From contig JAOAGX010000130.1 in NCBI GenBank assembly GCA_026415535.1, positions 1 to 6,350 on the forward strand: DNA of 6,350 bases, written 5' to 3'. Positions 5,931 to 6,350 of this stretch are shown piece after piece (within the stretch, counting starts at the first letter, position 1; the number at the start of each line of letters is the position of its first letter). The DNA is from Armatimonadota bacterium. Its GTDB lineage: Bacteria > Armatimonadota > UBA5829. The notes under the pieces were generated by a model. It saw only the letters and a list, made by a program, of their open reading frames with translations, was not told the DNA's origin and ran no database searches. A program made the position numbers and the translations under genes.

Positions 5931-6350
5931 AACAACATCTAGCGCTTTTTGCCGCTCTTGCAACATTGTTTTGCGGAATAGCTGTGACAGAAAATAGCGC
6001 TCTCAGCACAAGACCAGTCGCACCGGAATCAGCAAAGGACTCGTCAATTTACATGCTTGCCGAGGAGTTCCGCGTCGTTTTCGCCAACCTTCTCTGGATC
6101 AAAGCCGAGCAATACCACCACGAGTACCTGCTTCGGAACCACAACTGGACCCGAAACAAGGAGCTAATGGGACTGCTGGAGTTGATCACCAAGCTCGATC
6201 CGCATTTTGTTGAGGCTTATGAGGTCGGCGCATATATCCTCGCCGAAGGTTACAATGATCCGAACCGCGCCTTAGCTTATATCCGCCGCGCGTTGGTCGA
6301 CAATCCTAAATCCTGGGAGCTACACCATCTCGCAGCGATTATGCTCGTTC
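5909..6350 (+). CDS. Membrane-anchored TPR-like protein (partial, runs off the right edge)
   Basis: The frame is open from ATG 5909 through the window end (147 codons visible), with AAGGA at 5894-5898 as a ribosome binding site. A short N-terminal hydrophobic segment, HLALFAALATLFCGIAV (10-26), is a likely signal peptide or anchor. After a polar linker comes FRVVFANLLWIKAEQYHHEY (54-73), then helical-repeat sequence, LELITKLDPHFVEAYEVGAY (90-109), and ALAYIRRALVDNPKSWELHH (121-140), with the Asp/Asn-Pro turns and spacing of tetratricopeptide repeats. TPRs mediate protein-protein contacts, so it may be a scaffold on the outer face of the membrane for the exporter. The 22-bp overlap with the preceding gene supports one operon. 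The C-terminal part and full length lie outside the window. Confidence 0.75.
   Translation, partial: MDRPPAIKQHLALFAALATLFCGIAVTENSALSTRPVAPESAKDSSIYMLAEEFRVVFANLLWIKAEQYHHEYLLRNHNWTRNKELMGLLELITKLDPHFVEAYEVGAYILAEGYNDPNRALAYIRRALVDNPKSWELHHLAAIMLV

Overview
The window looks like ordinary bacterial chromosome of moderate GC (roughly half), with Shine-Dalgarno sites and dense operons. There are no phage, transposon, CRISPR, rRNA or tRNA signals. A lone class II (B12-dependent) ribonucleotide reductase, a secreted mutarotase-like protein with DUF4380 character and a NosF/NosY-style ABC exporter suggest a member of a group such as Armatimonadota, Planctomycetota or Acidobacteriota. That placement is a guess from gene content, and no marker gene here settles it.

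Layout, left to right. Positions 1-76 may hold the last codons of a plus-strand gene entering from the left. It is followed by an unrecognised plus-strand ORF (110-394). Convergent with it is a minus-strand block: nrdJ (1591-3696), then after 91 bp a secreted mutarotase-like protein (510-1499), then a 37-aa ORF coupled to it by a GTGA overlap (400-513). Between nrdJ and the next gene is a 123-bp divergent regulatory region (3697-3819) with several palindromes.

From 3820 a tightly packed plus-strand operon runs off the right edge. It encodes an ABC ATPase (3820-4731), a small Cys-rich protein that appears to be split by a +1 frameshift (4728-4887), a six-helix ABC-2 type permease (4888-5655), a small protein with a signal-like N-terminus and a C-terminal membrane helix (5661-5930), and the start of a membrane-anchored TPR-like protein (5909-6350, partial). 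Junctions are a 4-bp overlap, stop directly abutting start, a 5-bp gap and a 22-bp overlap, so co-transcription and translational coupling are likely. The ATPase and permease should form one exporter. The three accessory proteins have no function I can name.

The most interesting item is the Cys-rich micro-gene between ATPase and permease. No single reading frame shows it whole, but joining two frames within a few bases gives a coherent 52-residue protein with four closely spaced cysteines plus one more, fitting exactly between the neighbouring genes.
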